Shown piece by piece: positions 29,409 to 37,436 of a stretch of DNA of 64,000 nt. Each line of letters begins with the position of its first letter. Within the stretch, counting starts at the first letter, position 1. The notes below the pieces were generated by a model, which did no database searches, was not told the DNA's origin, and worked only from the letters and a program-made list of their open reading frames with translations. The DNA is from Pseudorhodobacter turbinis (GTDB lineage: Bacteria; Pseudomonadota; Alphaproteobacteria; Rhodobacterales; Rhodobacteraceae). Both the position numbers and the translations under genes were made by a program. The stretch is taken from assembly GCF_005234135.1 (NCBI RefSeq), contig NZ_CP039964.1, positions 2,348,001 through 2,412,000 on the forward strand. Direction: 5' to 3'.

Positions 29409-31151
29409 TCAACCCTCTTCAAAGGGGTCCCATTCATCTTCGACCTCTGGCAAGGCCTCAAAGGCGGCTTCCAGTTCAGGCTGGCGCATTTCGCTGATTT
29501 TAGCGCCGGGAAAGGCCATAAGCACCGCCTGTACCAGCGGGTTCTCCATCGCCTGCGCCTCGGCCACGATCCGGTCTTTGTCTTGGTCTTCGGCGATGGT
29601 GGCGCCGCCGCCGGTATTGACGACCGTCACCGCCCAACGCGCGCCGGTCCAGCCCTGAAGCCGTGCCGCAAGCCGTGCCGCCAGATCGCGCGGGGCGGCG
29701 GGAGTGGGTTCAAACTCAATCCGTCCCGGAGAGTATTTTGCCAGCCGCAGGTTGGTTTCCACCTCGACCAAAAGCGCCATATCGCGCCGATCGCGGATCA
29801 GATCGACGACATGGGCAAAAGTCACATAGTTTGCCAAAGCATTGGGGGCGAGGGCGGTCGCCGTGGCCTGCCCACCCTGCATGGTGGGGCCGTGGCTTGG
29901 CCCCATCGCGGGTGCATGCAGACGGGTGGTCGCATGAACCGCCCCGCCGCCACCGCCCGCAGGCGCGCCGCCAGTGGGGGCGGGTTGGGTCGATTGCAGC
30001 TTGCGGATCAGGGTTTCGGGGTCGGGCAGGTCGGCCACATGGGTCAGGCGGATCACGGCCATTTCCGCCGCCATCATCGCGTTGGGGGCCAGTGCCACCT
30101 CTTCCAGCGCCTTGAGGAGCATTTGCCACATCCGCGTCAGCACCCGCATCGGCAAACGTCCTGCCATATCGAGGCCACGCTTGCGTTCATCCGGCGGGGT
30201 GGTCGGGTCTTCGGCCGCCTCGGGGGTGATCTTGATCACCGAAAGCCAATGGGTGATTTCCGCCAGATCGCGCAGCACCGCCATCGGGTCCGCCCCATCG
30301 GAATATTGGCTGGCAAGCTCGGTCAAGGCGGCGGCGGCATCCCCGCGCACCACCATATCAAACAGGTCCAACACCCGCCCCCGATCGGCCAGCCCCAACA
30401 TGGCGCGCACCTGATCGGCGGTGGTTTCCCCCGCGCCGTGGCTGATCGATTGATCCAAAAGTGAGGTCGCATCGCGCGCCGACCCTTCGGCCGCCCGCGT
30501 AATCAGCGCCAAAGCATCATCGGAAATCGTCGCGCCTTCGCCTTTGGCGATCTTTTGCAGCAGCGCGATTTGCACTTCCGGCTCAATCCGTTTCAGGTCA
30601 AAGCGTTGGCAACGCGATAGAACCGTCACCGGAACCTTGCGGATCTCGGTTGTGGCAAAGATGAATTTCACATGGGCAGGCGGTTCTTCCAGCGTTTTAA
30701 GCAGCGCGTTGAAAGCACTTGTCGACAGCATGTGAACTTCGTCGATGATATAGATCTTGTAGCGGGCTGAGGTGGCACGATACGCGACCGAGGCGATAAT
30801 CTCGCGGATGTCATCAACCCCTGTGCGTGACGCCGCATCCATTTCCATCACATCGACATGGCGCCCCTCCATGATGGATTTGCATTGGTCGCAAACGCCG
30901 CAAGGTTCGGTCGTCGGGCCGCCGGTGCCATCGGGGCCGACGCAGTTCAGCCCCTTGGCGATGATTCGCGCCGTGGTGGTTTTGCCCGTCCCGCGGATGC
31001 CGGTCATGATAAAGGCCTGTGCGATCCGATCCGCCGCAAAGGCGTTCTTGAGCGTGCGCACCATGGCATCCTGCCCGACCAGATCGGCGAATGTCTCGGG
31101 CCGGTATTTGCGGGCGAGGACCTGATAGGCGGGCTGGGCTGTATCGGACAT
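29409..31151 (-). CDS. dnaX: DNA polymerase III subunit gamma/tau
   Basis: Clamp-loader ATPase of the replisome, 580 residues. The Walker A is GIRGTGKTTTARI near residue 50. The zinc-binding region is CVGPDGTGGPTTEPCGVCDQC. Walker B and sensor regions are IYIIDEVHMLS and FIFATTEIRKVP. After domain III a Gly/Ala-rich linker near residue 400 leads to the tau-specific C-terminal part. No obvious programmed-frameshift slippery run was noticed, so gamma may not be made this way. It starts the dnaX-ybaB-recR operon. Confidence 0.96.
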   Translation of the reverse strand: MSDTAQPAYQVLARKYRPETFADLVGQDAMVRTLKNAFAADRIAQAFIMTGIRGTGKTTTARIIAKGLNCVGPDGTGGPTTEPCGVCDQCKSIMEGRHVDVMEMDAASRTGVDDIREIIASVAYRATSARYKIYIIDEVHMLSTSAFNALLKTLEEPPAHVKFIFATTEIRKVPVTVLSRCQRFDLKRIEPEVQIALLQKIAKGEGATISDDALALITRAAEGSARDATSLLDQSISHGAGETTADQVRAMLGLADRGRVLDLFDMVVRGDAAAALTELASQYSDGADPMAVLRDLAEITHWLSVIKITPEAAEDPTTPPDERKRGLDMAGRLPMRVLTRMWQMLLKALEEVALAPNAMMAAEMAVIRLTHVADLPDPETLIRKLQSTQPAPTGGAPAGGGGGAVHATTRLHAPAMGPSHGPTMQGGQATATALAPNALANYVTFAHVVDLIRDRRDMALLVEVETNLRLAKYSPGRIEFEPTPAAPRDLAARLAARLQGWTGARWAVTVVNTGGGATIAEDQDKDRIVAEAQAMENPLVQAVLMAFPGAKISEMRQPELEAAFEALPEVEDEWDPFEEG

Positions 31152-31244
31152 GGGATTCCCTTGGATGGCTTGCGCGCCAATCTAAGCACTCGCTTGCCGC
31201 CCGTCCACCCGCCGGAATAGGATGGTTGCGAAACGGGGGGCGGA

Positions 31245-31673
31245 ATGGCGTTCGAACTGGCAGAAATCGCGGTGGGTGGCGGGGTTCTGGGACTTTGTGC
31301 CTGCCCGCAGGCCGCTGATGTGCCTGCGTTGCGCGCCGATCTGGTGCTGACGCTGTTGGAGGAGATGCCAGCGGGGCTGGCCGCTGCCTTGGCCGGTGCG
31401 GCGATTGCACAGCGTCATTTCCCGATTGCCGATTTCTGTGTGCCGCCGCAGGATTCCATGGGGGAATGGGCAGCCCTTTCGCATGATTTGCACGGGGTTT
31501 TGGCGCAAGGCGGTCGGGTGATCATCCATTGCAGGGCAGGCTGCGGGCGCACAGGGATGATCGCGCTGCGCCTGATGGAGGAGGCCCGAGAACCCGATGC
31601 GCTGGCCCGCTTGCGCGCCGTGCGGCCCTGCGCGGTGGAAACCGAAGCGCAGATGGCTTGGGCGCTGGCCTAG
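31245..31673 (+). CDS. dual-specificity/protein tyrosine phosphatase-like protein
   Basis: A 142-residue cysteine phosphatase of the dual-specificity type. The P-loop is IIHCRAGCGRTGM, giving the C-x5-R signature. The general-acid region PIADFCVPPQD lies before it, and an E-rich closing segment (CAVETEAQMAW) after it. The targets are unknown. It is divergent from dnaX, and its last bases overlap the end of rsgA on the other strand by 4 nt. Confidence 0.88.
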   Translation: MAFELAEIAVGGGVLGLCACPQAADVPALRADLVLTLLEEMPAGLAAALAGAAIAQRHFPIADFCVPPQDSMGEWAALSHDLHGVLAQGGRVIIHCRAGCGRTGMIALRLMEEAREPDALARLRAVRPCAVETEAQMAWALA

Positions 31674-32845
31674 CGTTTCTTGTGCTTCTGCGCGGTCTTG
31701 ATTTGTTTGGCCAAGGCCCGCCCCTTGGAGCGTTTGGTAATCCCGTAACCCTTGCCCATCGCCGCACCGGAGCTGGCTGTATTGGCCGTATCTTCCGCGC
31801 TTAGCTTGCGCCAGCGGGCAAGGCGTTCTGGGTCGACCTCACCTGCGACAATGGCGGCTTGCACGGCGCAGCCTGGCTCTCGCTCATGCAGGCAATCGCG
31901 GAATTTGCATTGGGCGGCAAGGGCGGTAATTTCGGCAAAAGTCACCTCGATGCCGGTCGCCGCGTCCGAGACGCCAAGCCCCCGAATGCCGGGGGTGTCG
32001 ATTAACCAACCACCCGTAGGCAAAGAATAAAGATGGCGCGCCGTGGTGGTGTGGCGGCCGCGCGCATCATCCTCGCGAATTTCCTGGGTGGCGACGGACA
32101 TGCCGGTCAACGCGTTGGTCAGCGTGGTTTTGCCCACACCAGATGACCCCGAAAGCGCCACTGTCTGCCCTTCGCCCGTCCATTTCGCCAGCAGCTCAGG
32201 CACATCGGGCGCATGGGCATCCAGCAACAGCACGGCAAGATCCGCGCCCAAGGCCTGCGCTTGTGCCAGATAGGCCACAGGGTCCTCGGCCATATCGGCT
32301 TTGGTCAGCAAGATCACCGGCTCCACCCCCGCATCATGCGCCAGTGTCAAATAGCGTTCCAGCCGTGCGACGTTAAAATCGGCGTTGCACGAGGTGGTGA
32401 TGAAAAGCGTGTCGATATTCGCGCCGATCAGGCGGTATTCGCCAATATTGCGGCTGCCTGCACGGGAATGAACGCGGCGTTGCAGCAGGCTCCGCCGTTC
32501 AAGGCGGCGTTGCATGACCGATTGGCTGGCCGAGATCAGCACCCAATCGCCCACGGCAAAACTGCCCGAGGGGTGGCCGTTGGGCAAGGCAACCTCACAT
32601 GGGCCGCCCTCGGTCAATACGCCAAGACGGTCGCGGTGCACTTGGGCCACGCGGGCAGGCACATGTGCAAGGTCTTCCTCGGTAAGCTGATCCGCGAAAT
32701 ATGCGTCCCAGCCGAGGGTTTTGAGCGTTGGAATGTCGATGCTATCAGAGGGAATAATATGCGTCCCGTTGGCGGCGGCACGCAGGCCGCGAATAGGGTG
32801 AGAGGCTGGACAACTCACTTTGTCCAGAAATTTAAATAAAATCAA
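31670..32845 (-). CDS. rsgA: ribosome small-subunit-dependent GTPase RsgA, 5' end at island junction
   Basis: Circularly permuted GTPase that checks late 30S subunit assembly. The GTPase motifs run in permuted order: NxKD-type LLTKADM, then SGSSGVGKTTLTNALTG, then the G3 DTPGIRGLG. The C-terminal zinc knuckle has CKFRDCLHEREPGCAV. The family-like N-terminus begins about LKTLGWDAYFADQL, yet no ATG, GTG or TTG lies in frame between there and the island attL repeat. The first in-frame starts, GTG at 32818 and TTG at 32845, are in island DNA. The given end is the open-frame limit, and the true start is unresolved. Confidence 0.88.
   Translation of the reverse strand: MILFKFLDKVSCPASHPIRGLRAAANGTHIIPSDSIDIPTLKTLGWDAYFADQLTEEDLAHVPARVAQVHRDRLGVLTEGGPCEVALPNGHPSGSFAVGDWVLISASQSVMQRRLERRSLLQRRVHSRAGSRNIGEYRLIGANIDTLFITTSCNADFNVARLERYLTLAHDAGVEPVILLTKADMAEDPVAYLAQAQALGADLAVLLLDAHAPDVPELLAKWTGEGQTVALSGSSGVGKTTLTNALTGMSVATQEIREDDARGRHTTTARHLYSLPTGGWLIDTPGIRGLGVSDAATGIEVTFAEITALAAQCKFRDCLHEREPGCAVQAAIVAGEVDPERLARWRKLSAEDTANTASSGAAMGKGYGITKRSKGRALAKQIKTAQKHKKR
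32794..32812. repeat. attL: left copy of 19-bp island direct repeat
   Basis: TAGGGTGAGAGGCTGGACA matches 51367-51385 exactly in the same orientation. The right copy is the 3' end of ffs, so this is the duplicated target left at the far end of the island. It lies against the rsgA coding region. Confidence 0.92.
32806..32827. repeat. perfect inverted repeat at attL core
   Basis: CTGGACAA, six bases, TTGTCCAG: an 8-bp perfect inverted repeat straddling the inner edge of the attL repeat. A tyrosine recombinase core site typically has two inverted arms around a 6-8 bp crossover region, so this is a likely integrase core-binding site. It would be part of attP in the excised circle. Confidence 0.6.
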
Positions 32846-32872
32846 TGACTTACTGATCTTGTTTGTGTCGGT

Positions 32873-32908
32873 TTGTAGCAGGTCTTGTAGGCGTGATTGT
32901 AGCAGTTA
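32873..32908 (+). repeat. three TTGTAG repeats at 12-bp period, left island end
   Basis: TTGTAG starts at 32873, 32885 and 32897, exactly 12 bp apart; the first and third extend to TTGTAGCAG. A matching trio lies at the right end (51283-51318). This looks like an array of arm-type integrase binding sites about 60 bp inside attL. The surrounding 32828-33049 has no other feature I can support. Confidence 0.7.
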
Positions 32909-33049
32909 AGACACAGTTCGAATTCTATTACATACATAGTGTCTAATGTCTACATCGCGCAAGCAACCCCGCATCGGGTACGAATGCACGACGTGATCCG
33001 AAGCAGCCGTTATTTCCGGGGAACGGCTGACTTTCCACTGCTAAACGCC

Positions 33050-33220
33050 TCATCCCGCGTCGAGAAGCTCCCTGAGCGCCTTCACCCGCGCTGGTGTGAC
33101 CCGTGGATCACAACCGCAGCTGATGACCCTGATGAACTCAATCCATGCCTTCTCATTCTCGGTTAGCTGATCCCACGGTCCAGCTGGGGCTGTTGGCAAA
33201 GTGAAGATTGGTTCGCTCAT
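33050..33220 (-). CDS. 56-aa hypothetical protein coupled to the Xre regulator
   Basis: A 56-residue protein starting MSEPIFTLPTAPAGPWDQL. Its ATG at 33220 overlaps the stop of the regulator gene (ATGA), which strongly suggests real, coupled translation. Its second half, NEKAWIEFIRVI then DPRVTPARVKALREL, aligns with the C-terminal tail of the regulator, NERGWLDELRDA then DPRLTGRSRAVLRGI. So the small protein looks like a free copy of that tail module. The function is unknown; it might compete with or bind the regulator. Confidence 0.7.
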   Translation of the reverse strand: MSEPIFTLPTAPAGPWDQLTENEKAWIEFIRVISCGCDPRVTPARVKALRELLDAG

Positions 33221-33615
33221 TTGTTGAAGATCCCTCTCAGCACAGCACGCGAGCGTCCTGTCAGACGTGGATCGCTGTTGCCTGACGCATCGCGAAGCTC
33301 ATCAAGCCAACCGCGTTCGTTCTCGGTTGCTGGTGTTCCAAAAATATCTGTAATCGCTTTCGCCGCCGTCGCACCAACGGCTTGGTCAAGGGCGAGGCGC
33401 ATCAGGTACGCTGGGTCAACTTCCAGCGCCTTCGCAAGCGATGGTACCCGGTCGAGCGGCACCTTGTTTTTACCGTTCTTCAGAAACGTCATCATGTTGG
33501 CATTACCAAAGCCTGCCTCGGATGCGATTTCAGCTTGTGTCTTACGATGCGAAAGATCACGGATACGGTCGGTGATCAGTCTTGCAGTTGCGGTGTTTTG
33601 ATATGGGTTTGTCAT
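33217..33615 (-). CDS. Xre-family helix-turn-helix regulator
   Basis: A 132-residue DNA-binding protein. A helix-turn-helix of the Cro/CI type spans about residues 15-68 (KTQAEIASEAGFGNANMMTF, then LDRVPSLAKALEVDP). A linker and a C-terminal tail (NERGWLDELRDA to the end) follow; the tail is repeated as a separate small protein downstream. It is near the left end of the island, where regulators of excision or cargo are often found. No excisionase was recognised. Confidence 0.85.
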   Translation of the reverse strand: MTNPYQNTATARLITDRIRDLSHRKTQAEIASEAGFGNANMMTFLKNGKNKVPLDRVPSLAKALEVDPAYLMRLALDQAVGATAAKAITDIFGTPATENERGWLDELRDASGNSDPRLTGRSRAVLRGIFNK

Positions 33616-33942
33616 GTTTCTCTCTTGTGACTGGTTACATGACTTACTTACCGCGTCGTATAGATGCGGTCGGGTGGGACTTTTATTGCCCGTTGAAAAC
33701 TGCGAAGTCCTAGAGAAGAATCGTCTTCTTGATGGGGATGCAGCCTGTGTCGGCAGATCGGGGACGACTCAATCCTCCGGGTTGCATACCGAGCGGTTAT
33801 TGGAGAGGTAGTAGCGGAAGCTTTTGTGCTTTCACGGTATTAGATGGCTTCTTTTGCAGCATATGGATGAACGAAATCACTTTCGGCGTAAACTACTATT
33901 AGCTTAGGGTGATCACGCGTCGTTAATTTGAAATCATCTCGC
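33616..33942. other. gap between Xre regulator and reverse transcriptase gene
   Basis: About 330 nt between the regulator's start and the end of the reverse transcriptase gene. It should hold the regulator promoter and the reverse transcriptase terminator, but I see no clear promoter, hairpin or gene. A short open frame on the plus strand has no protein character. Confidence 0.4.
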
Positions 33943-35508
33943 TTAATATTCGAAGGCGTCAAATAGGATAGACACGTCAAAGGAGGAATCGTAGCCTGGT
34001 GCTTGCACGCCCTCTAGACCGAAGGTGAAAAAGTGCTTTCTTGCCGCGCGCCATCCACGCACCAAACTGGGAAAAACAACTTCAACTTTGTCGTCCTCTT
34101 TTCCGTCGGAACGCCAAGCCGAAGGTGCTATCCAATTTCCCAATATTAGCTCTTCATTCGATGGAGTCGGGCAGTCGCGCTGGTACCGGCTACCCAACAA
34201 ACGATTGCGCTCAACACACGCTCGACGAACAACATTTACTGTCCAACCGTCGAGTGCTTTCAGAACAGTCGGGTCTTCGATCAGGCAATAGAAACCCATC
34301 AGCCCACGCATTTTTTTCAGGCGTCCATCTTTGTAGAGAAAATCCTGTATTTCTTGTTCTTTAAGACCTCCGTAAAACCCCCTGCGAAGTTCATAGACCA
34401 AACCTAGCAGGTCCCAGTCATAACCGTATCTCCTGTTGGCTCTACTGCGATTGAACCCGTATTTCAGAGAGTTGATCAGATATATATTTATAAGCCGAGA
34501 GACTTTCTGCTGAAGTTTCTTCTCGGTCTTTGTGGGAAGAGTTAATCCTTTGTCACTGAACCCATACCCCAAATAAGTAAAATCGTTGATCGTGCGGATT
34601 TCATGTTGATGGTCAGATATAACGGCAATGCCTGGCGATTTTTTACGATTAACAATTAAGCCGCTTTCGGAGCAGTGTCTGTCAAAACACCGCTCAAGGC
34701 GCTGGGCCTCTTCGTAACTTCCGCAGATCGCGACTACATCGTCAGCAAATCTGACAAACTTACCCGATTCCGCTGACAGTTTTCGGTCAAGGTCGTGGTT
34801 TGCGAGATTGGCCAAAAATAGCGATGCTGATGAACCTTGGGGTGTTCCCTTGATTTTGCGCCGAAAGGTTTGAGTTCTGTGCGCATCGGCATCGCCCAAA
34901 CGGTGATGAAGAAACGCAGAAAAAATATGACGCTCATGAGGAGTCAAGCCAACAACAGACCGATCAGAAATCTTCTTTTTCAGGTAGTTGGCTGGGATGT
35001 TGTCAAAGTATTTTTCAAAATCAATCTGAACGGCAAATAGTTTTCCATCTTTGTCGAAATCGCGTAGGGCTAAAATCGCATCAAACACGTTCTTTTCTGG
35101 GTGATAGGCATAGGAATGCGGAGAGAGCCGTTTCTTGTTTCTATTCAAGGTTCGTCGCAAGAGCACATTTGCCAATGCAGCATCCGGAATGCCAAATGCC
35201 GTTACATCGCGTTTTGTTCCGTCTGGCTTTGGTATCTGAAAATTTATTGCGGGTTCAGGATCATATTCGTATCGAAGCACTTTTTGCCAAATGGCAGTTG
35301 CAATAACATTCGCATTACGCTTGCAGTGACGGGGATCAAAGTGTCTATGTAGCGGTTGTCTATATCTAACAGGCGGCATCGTCGCATCGACATTCGTGCG
35401 TCGTGTAAATTTTTCACGAAATTTGGCTTCTTTCTCGAACTGAGATCGTTCCTTATCAAAGGATTTTTTGCTTAACCGTTTGATTTCTTTCCTAAGTGCG
35501 TTTCGCAT
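33943..35508 (-). CDS. reverse transcriptase, defence-type (UG/DRT-like), group unassigned
   Basis: A 521-residue RNA-dependent DNA polymerase. RT blocks in order: PKPDGTKRDVTAFGIPDA (motif 1-2), FAVQIDFEKYFDNI (catalytic Asp), GTPQGSSASLFLANL (motif 4), RFADDVVAI (catalytic FADD), NRKKSPGIAV, and FTYLGYGF. A helical region of about 200 residues follows, probably thumb plus extension. It lacks the intron maturase X/HNH domains of group II introns and the VTG motif of retron RTs. No TR/VR repeat was noticed. The SLFLAN form of motif 4 and the island setting fit the unknown-group/defence RTs. A structured leader lies directly upstream. Confidence 0.85.
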   Translation of the reverse strand: MRNALRKEIKRLSKKSFDKERSQFEKEAKFREKFTRRTNVDATMPPVRYRQPLHRHFDPRHCKRNANVIATAIWQKVLRYEYDPEPAINFQIPKPDGTKRDVTAFGIPDAALANVLLRRTLNRNKKRLSPHSYAYHPEKNVFDAILALRDFDKDGKLFAVQIDFEKYFDNIPANYLKKKISDRSVVGLTPHERHIFSAFLHHRLGDADAHRTQTFRRKIKGTPQGSSASLFLANLANHDLDRKLSAESGKFVRFADDVVAICGSYEEAQRLERCFDRHCSESGLIVNRKKSPGIAVISDHQHEIRTINDFTYLGYGFSDKGLTLPTKTEKKLQQKVSRLINIYLINSLKYGFNRSRANRRYGYDWDLLGLVYELRRGFYGGLKEQEIQDFLYKDGRLKKMRGLMGFYCLIEDPTVLKALDGWTVNVVRRACVERNRLLGSRYQRDCPTPSNEELILGNWIAPSAWRSDGKEDDKVEVVFPSLVRGWRAARKHFFTFGLEGVQAPGYDSSFDVSILFDAFEY

Positions 35509-35529
35509 AAATACTCACGTATAATATTC

Positions 35530-35669
35530 GGTGGGGCGCATAGAGTAAGGGGAACGGCAACTTGAAGCTGCCGCACCATCCGGTAGAACTTTCGAACCAC
35601 CGTCGTCAATTCGGTTTCCCAAAATAGACGTCGTCGACCCCATAAGAGCCAGGTAGGTCGCGCCCCACC
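35530..35669 (-). ncRNA. candidate structured RNA upstream of the reverse transcriptase
   Basis: On the minus strand the 5' leader is bracketed by GGTGGGGCGC (35669-35660) and GCGCCCCACC (35539-35530), a perfect 10-bp complement enclosing 120 nt. It ends 21 nt before the RT ATG. Inside, 35573-35555 forms an 8-bp hairpin with a 3-nt loop (one G-T pair), and another hairpin GAGTAA-N3-TTACTC sits just outside at 35690-35704. Several defence RTs (for example DRT2, DRT9 and retrons) use a noncoding RNA placed just upstream as template. Transcript ends are unknown. Confidence 0.5.
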
Positions 35670-35915
35670 TAGGCTTCGCGCCATGGCTTGAGTAAGTCTT
35701 ACTCGTTTAGCATAGTCAACTTGAGATTGAAGGTATTTACCAAGATTGCCTGTGATGCTCGCTAAAAACTTTCAGTATTGTCACTTACAGCGAAGGTCCG
35801 GGTTCCGTCTGTTCTGTCAGAACACCTCTACAATGCGCCAGTTGAATTTGACCATCCCAACCAACAAAAGCAAATTTTTTGCGTAGAGACTTAGCATGTT
35901 GACCGGAGACCAAAC
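35670..35915. other. gap between RT leader and HNH gene
   Basis: Divergent promoter region for the reverse transcriptase leader (minus) and the HNH endonuclease gene (plus). The hairpin GAGTAA-N3-TTACTC at 35690-35704 lies here. No promoter pair could be assigned with confidence. Confidence 0.35.
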
Positions 35916-36407
35916 ATGCTGACCCAAAAACGCTTGCGCACCGTTCTGAGTTATGATCCGGAAACGGGAGCCTTTACCTGGAATCAAGGTTTCAGAAAGG
36001 GAACGACCGTAGGCACCCTGCACGATGGTCGAGGGTTTCTGAAAGTCAGCATCGATGGTCAGCGCTATCTGTTGCACCGGTTGGCATGGCTGTGGATGAC
36101 GGGCGCGATGCCGACATCGAATATCAAGCACCTTGACGGTAACCGCAGCAACAACCGATGGTGCAACTTACGATTGGGTGATCGGATGCAAAAGTCGTCT
36201 CATCGAGGTCCACGGCGGAATGAAACGTCCATACCCGGCGTTTGGGAGGTGGGTGACAAGTTTGAAGCGACGGTTGGCGTCGATGGCTTGATCTTGTCAC
36301 TTGGTGAATTCGAGACAGCGCGAGCCGCACAAGACGCCATCATTCGTGCCATTCGTCGGGGACAGGAAAGCCAGCGCCGAAAGCGTCCCAATGCAGCGGT
36401 GATATAG
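35916..36407 (+). CDS. HNH endonuclease with AP2-like C-terminal domain
   Basis: A 163-residue protein. The HNH-type core reads LLHRLAWLWMTGAMPTSN then IKHLDGNRSNNRWCNLRLGD (about residues 50-88), the HNH_3 form. The C-terminal part, PGVWEVGDKFEATVGVDG to AARAAQDAIIRA, resembles the AP2 DNA-binding domain that often follows HNH in phage and homing endonucleases. It may be a free-standing homing-type nuclease or part of the neighbouring RT locus. It is transcribed away from the RT. Confidence 0.83.
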   Translation: MLTQKRLRTVLSYDPETGAFTWNQGFRKGTTVGTLHDGRGFLKVSIDGQRYLLHRLAWLWMTGAMPTSNIKHLDGNRSNNRWCNLRLGDRMQKSSHRGPRRNETSIPGVWEVGDKFEATVGVDGLILSLGEFETARAAQDAIIRAIRRGQESQRRKRPNAAVI

Positions 36408-37436
36408 AACATTCGCCGTCAACAATGTTAAATTAAGTGTCCACAACTGCTCATAGGTGACGTCAGAGGGTCAATTTCAGCATGAATTGCGCCCGAAATG
36501 TAACGTTTTTCACGCTAAAACGTCGCATATCTTGCCCTAAACGCAACGTCTATGTACACGAAAACACTTTATTTTATTGGGTTTGATGGTTTCATATGTA
36601 ACGCTATGTTGACAAAACCACCCCAAAAAAACGTTTCTGACCGAGAGATGGACTTGGTATTGCATTCATGCGGATCGAAAATCATGCGAAACCAATTGAA
36701 ATAGTCTCGCATCGCCGGATGTGGTCCGAAAGGTCTGGACGCTGAGTAATGGTCTCTGACAGTGCTGGGCGTGCTCTGACGCCTAACTGGTTTGAAGTTC
36801 GCACATCAACCGTCTCGCATTAGTCCATCGTTGGTTTCGTGCGTGTTCTTCACGCTAACAAGGATAGCGGAGTAGAATGATATACAGGGTCGGCTTGAAT
36901 GCCTTGTTCAGGGGCGATCGTAGGCAGCGATAGGTCATTGCCCGCACCTAAGTGACCTGAGACATTGAGGATGCGTCTCAGCGGTCGCCCTATTGAGCCT
37001 GGCGGTGGTCTGAGTGACGACATCTGCTGATGCGAGTTTATGTTGGTGATAACGCAGCACGTCCAGCGTGCGGCGGATAAATCGAAATGGTGGAGGTCCA
37101 TTTGCGATCTCCGCTTCATGTGCGCCCAGTGAAAGCTTCCGCTCTCCTCCACCTTACTGCCGGAACCGCAACATGACGTTTGTTGTAGTTCACGCTCTTC
37201 ACCAAGTTTCGGCGACCGTGAGCTGGCTTTCGTTGGTTCTCGACGGCGCACACGGTGGAGAGTATTTATGCAACGCCATGTTGCAATTAGGCAACTAAGG
37301 GCGTAACATAGTGTTGCCGACGACCCGAAGTGGTCTGAGGGCAGCGCAAAGCAAAAAGCAAAAAGCAAAATCTTGTCGGCACGGGCCTGCGAGGTGTCGT
37401 GCGGATTATGCACGTTTTTCTTTGTTCACCCTCCCC
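36408..37436. other. 1-kb island gap with inverted repeats, no supported gene
   Basis: No credible coding region. ACGTTTT (36503-36509) and AAAACGT (36517-36523) form a perfect 7-bp inverted repeat, and further AACGT motifs occur at about 36542 and 36628. A long open frame on the minus strand at 36850-37413 has Cys/Ser-rich, unlikely protein composition and may be decayed sequence. The right end holds GCAAAAA tandem repeats. Confidence 0.5.
37316..37380. repeat. GCAAAAA tandem repeats inside a GCCGAC/GTCGGC inverted repeat
   Basis: GCAAA, GCAAAAA, GCAAAAA and GCAAAAT run in tandem at 37346-37371. They are enclosed by GCCGAC at 37316-37321 and its reverse complement GTCGGC at 37375-37380. The array lies about 65 nt upstream of the HUH-like gene. 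An A-rich iteron-like array plus an inverted repeat before a Rep-like gene resembles a replication or transfer origin, but this is inference. Confidence 0.45.

Noticed and set aside
33943-35508. Group II intron, retron or diversity-generating retroelement
   Set aside because: The protein lacks maturase/HNH domains and the retron VTG motif. I found no intron domain V, and no template/variable repeat pair was noticed nearby.
36850-37413. 187-codon open frame on the minus strand
   Set aside because: The composition is Cys/Ser/His-rich and irregular, there is no ribosome site, and it overlaps the iteron-like repeats. It is probably chance or decayed sequence.
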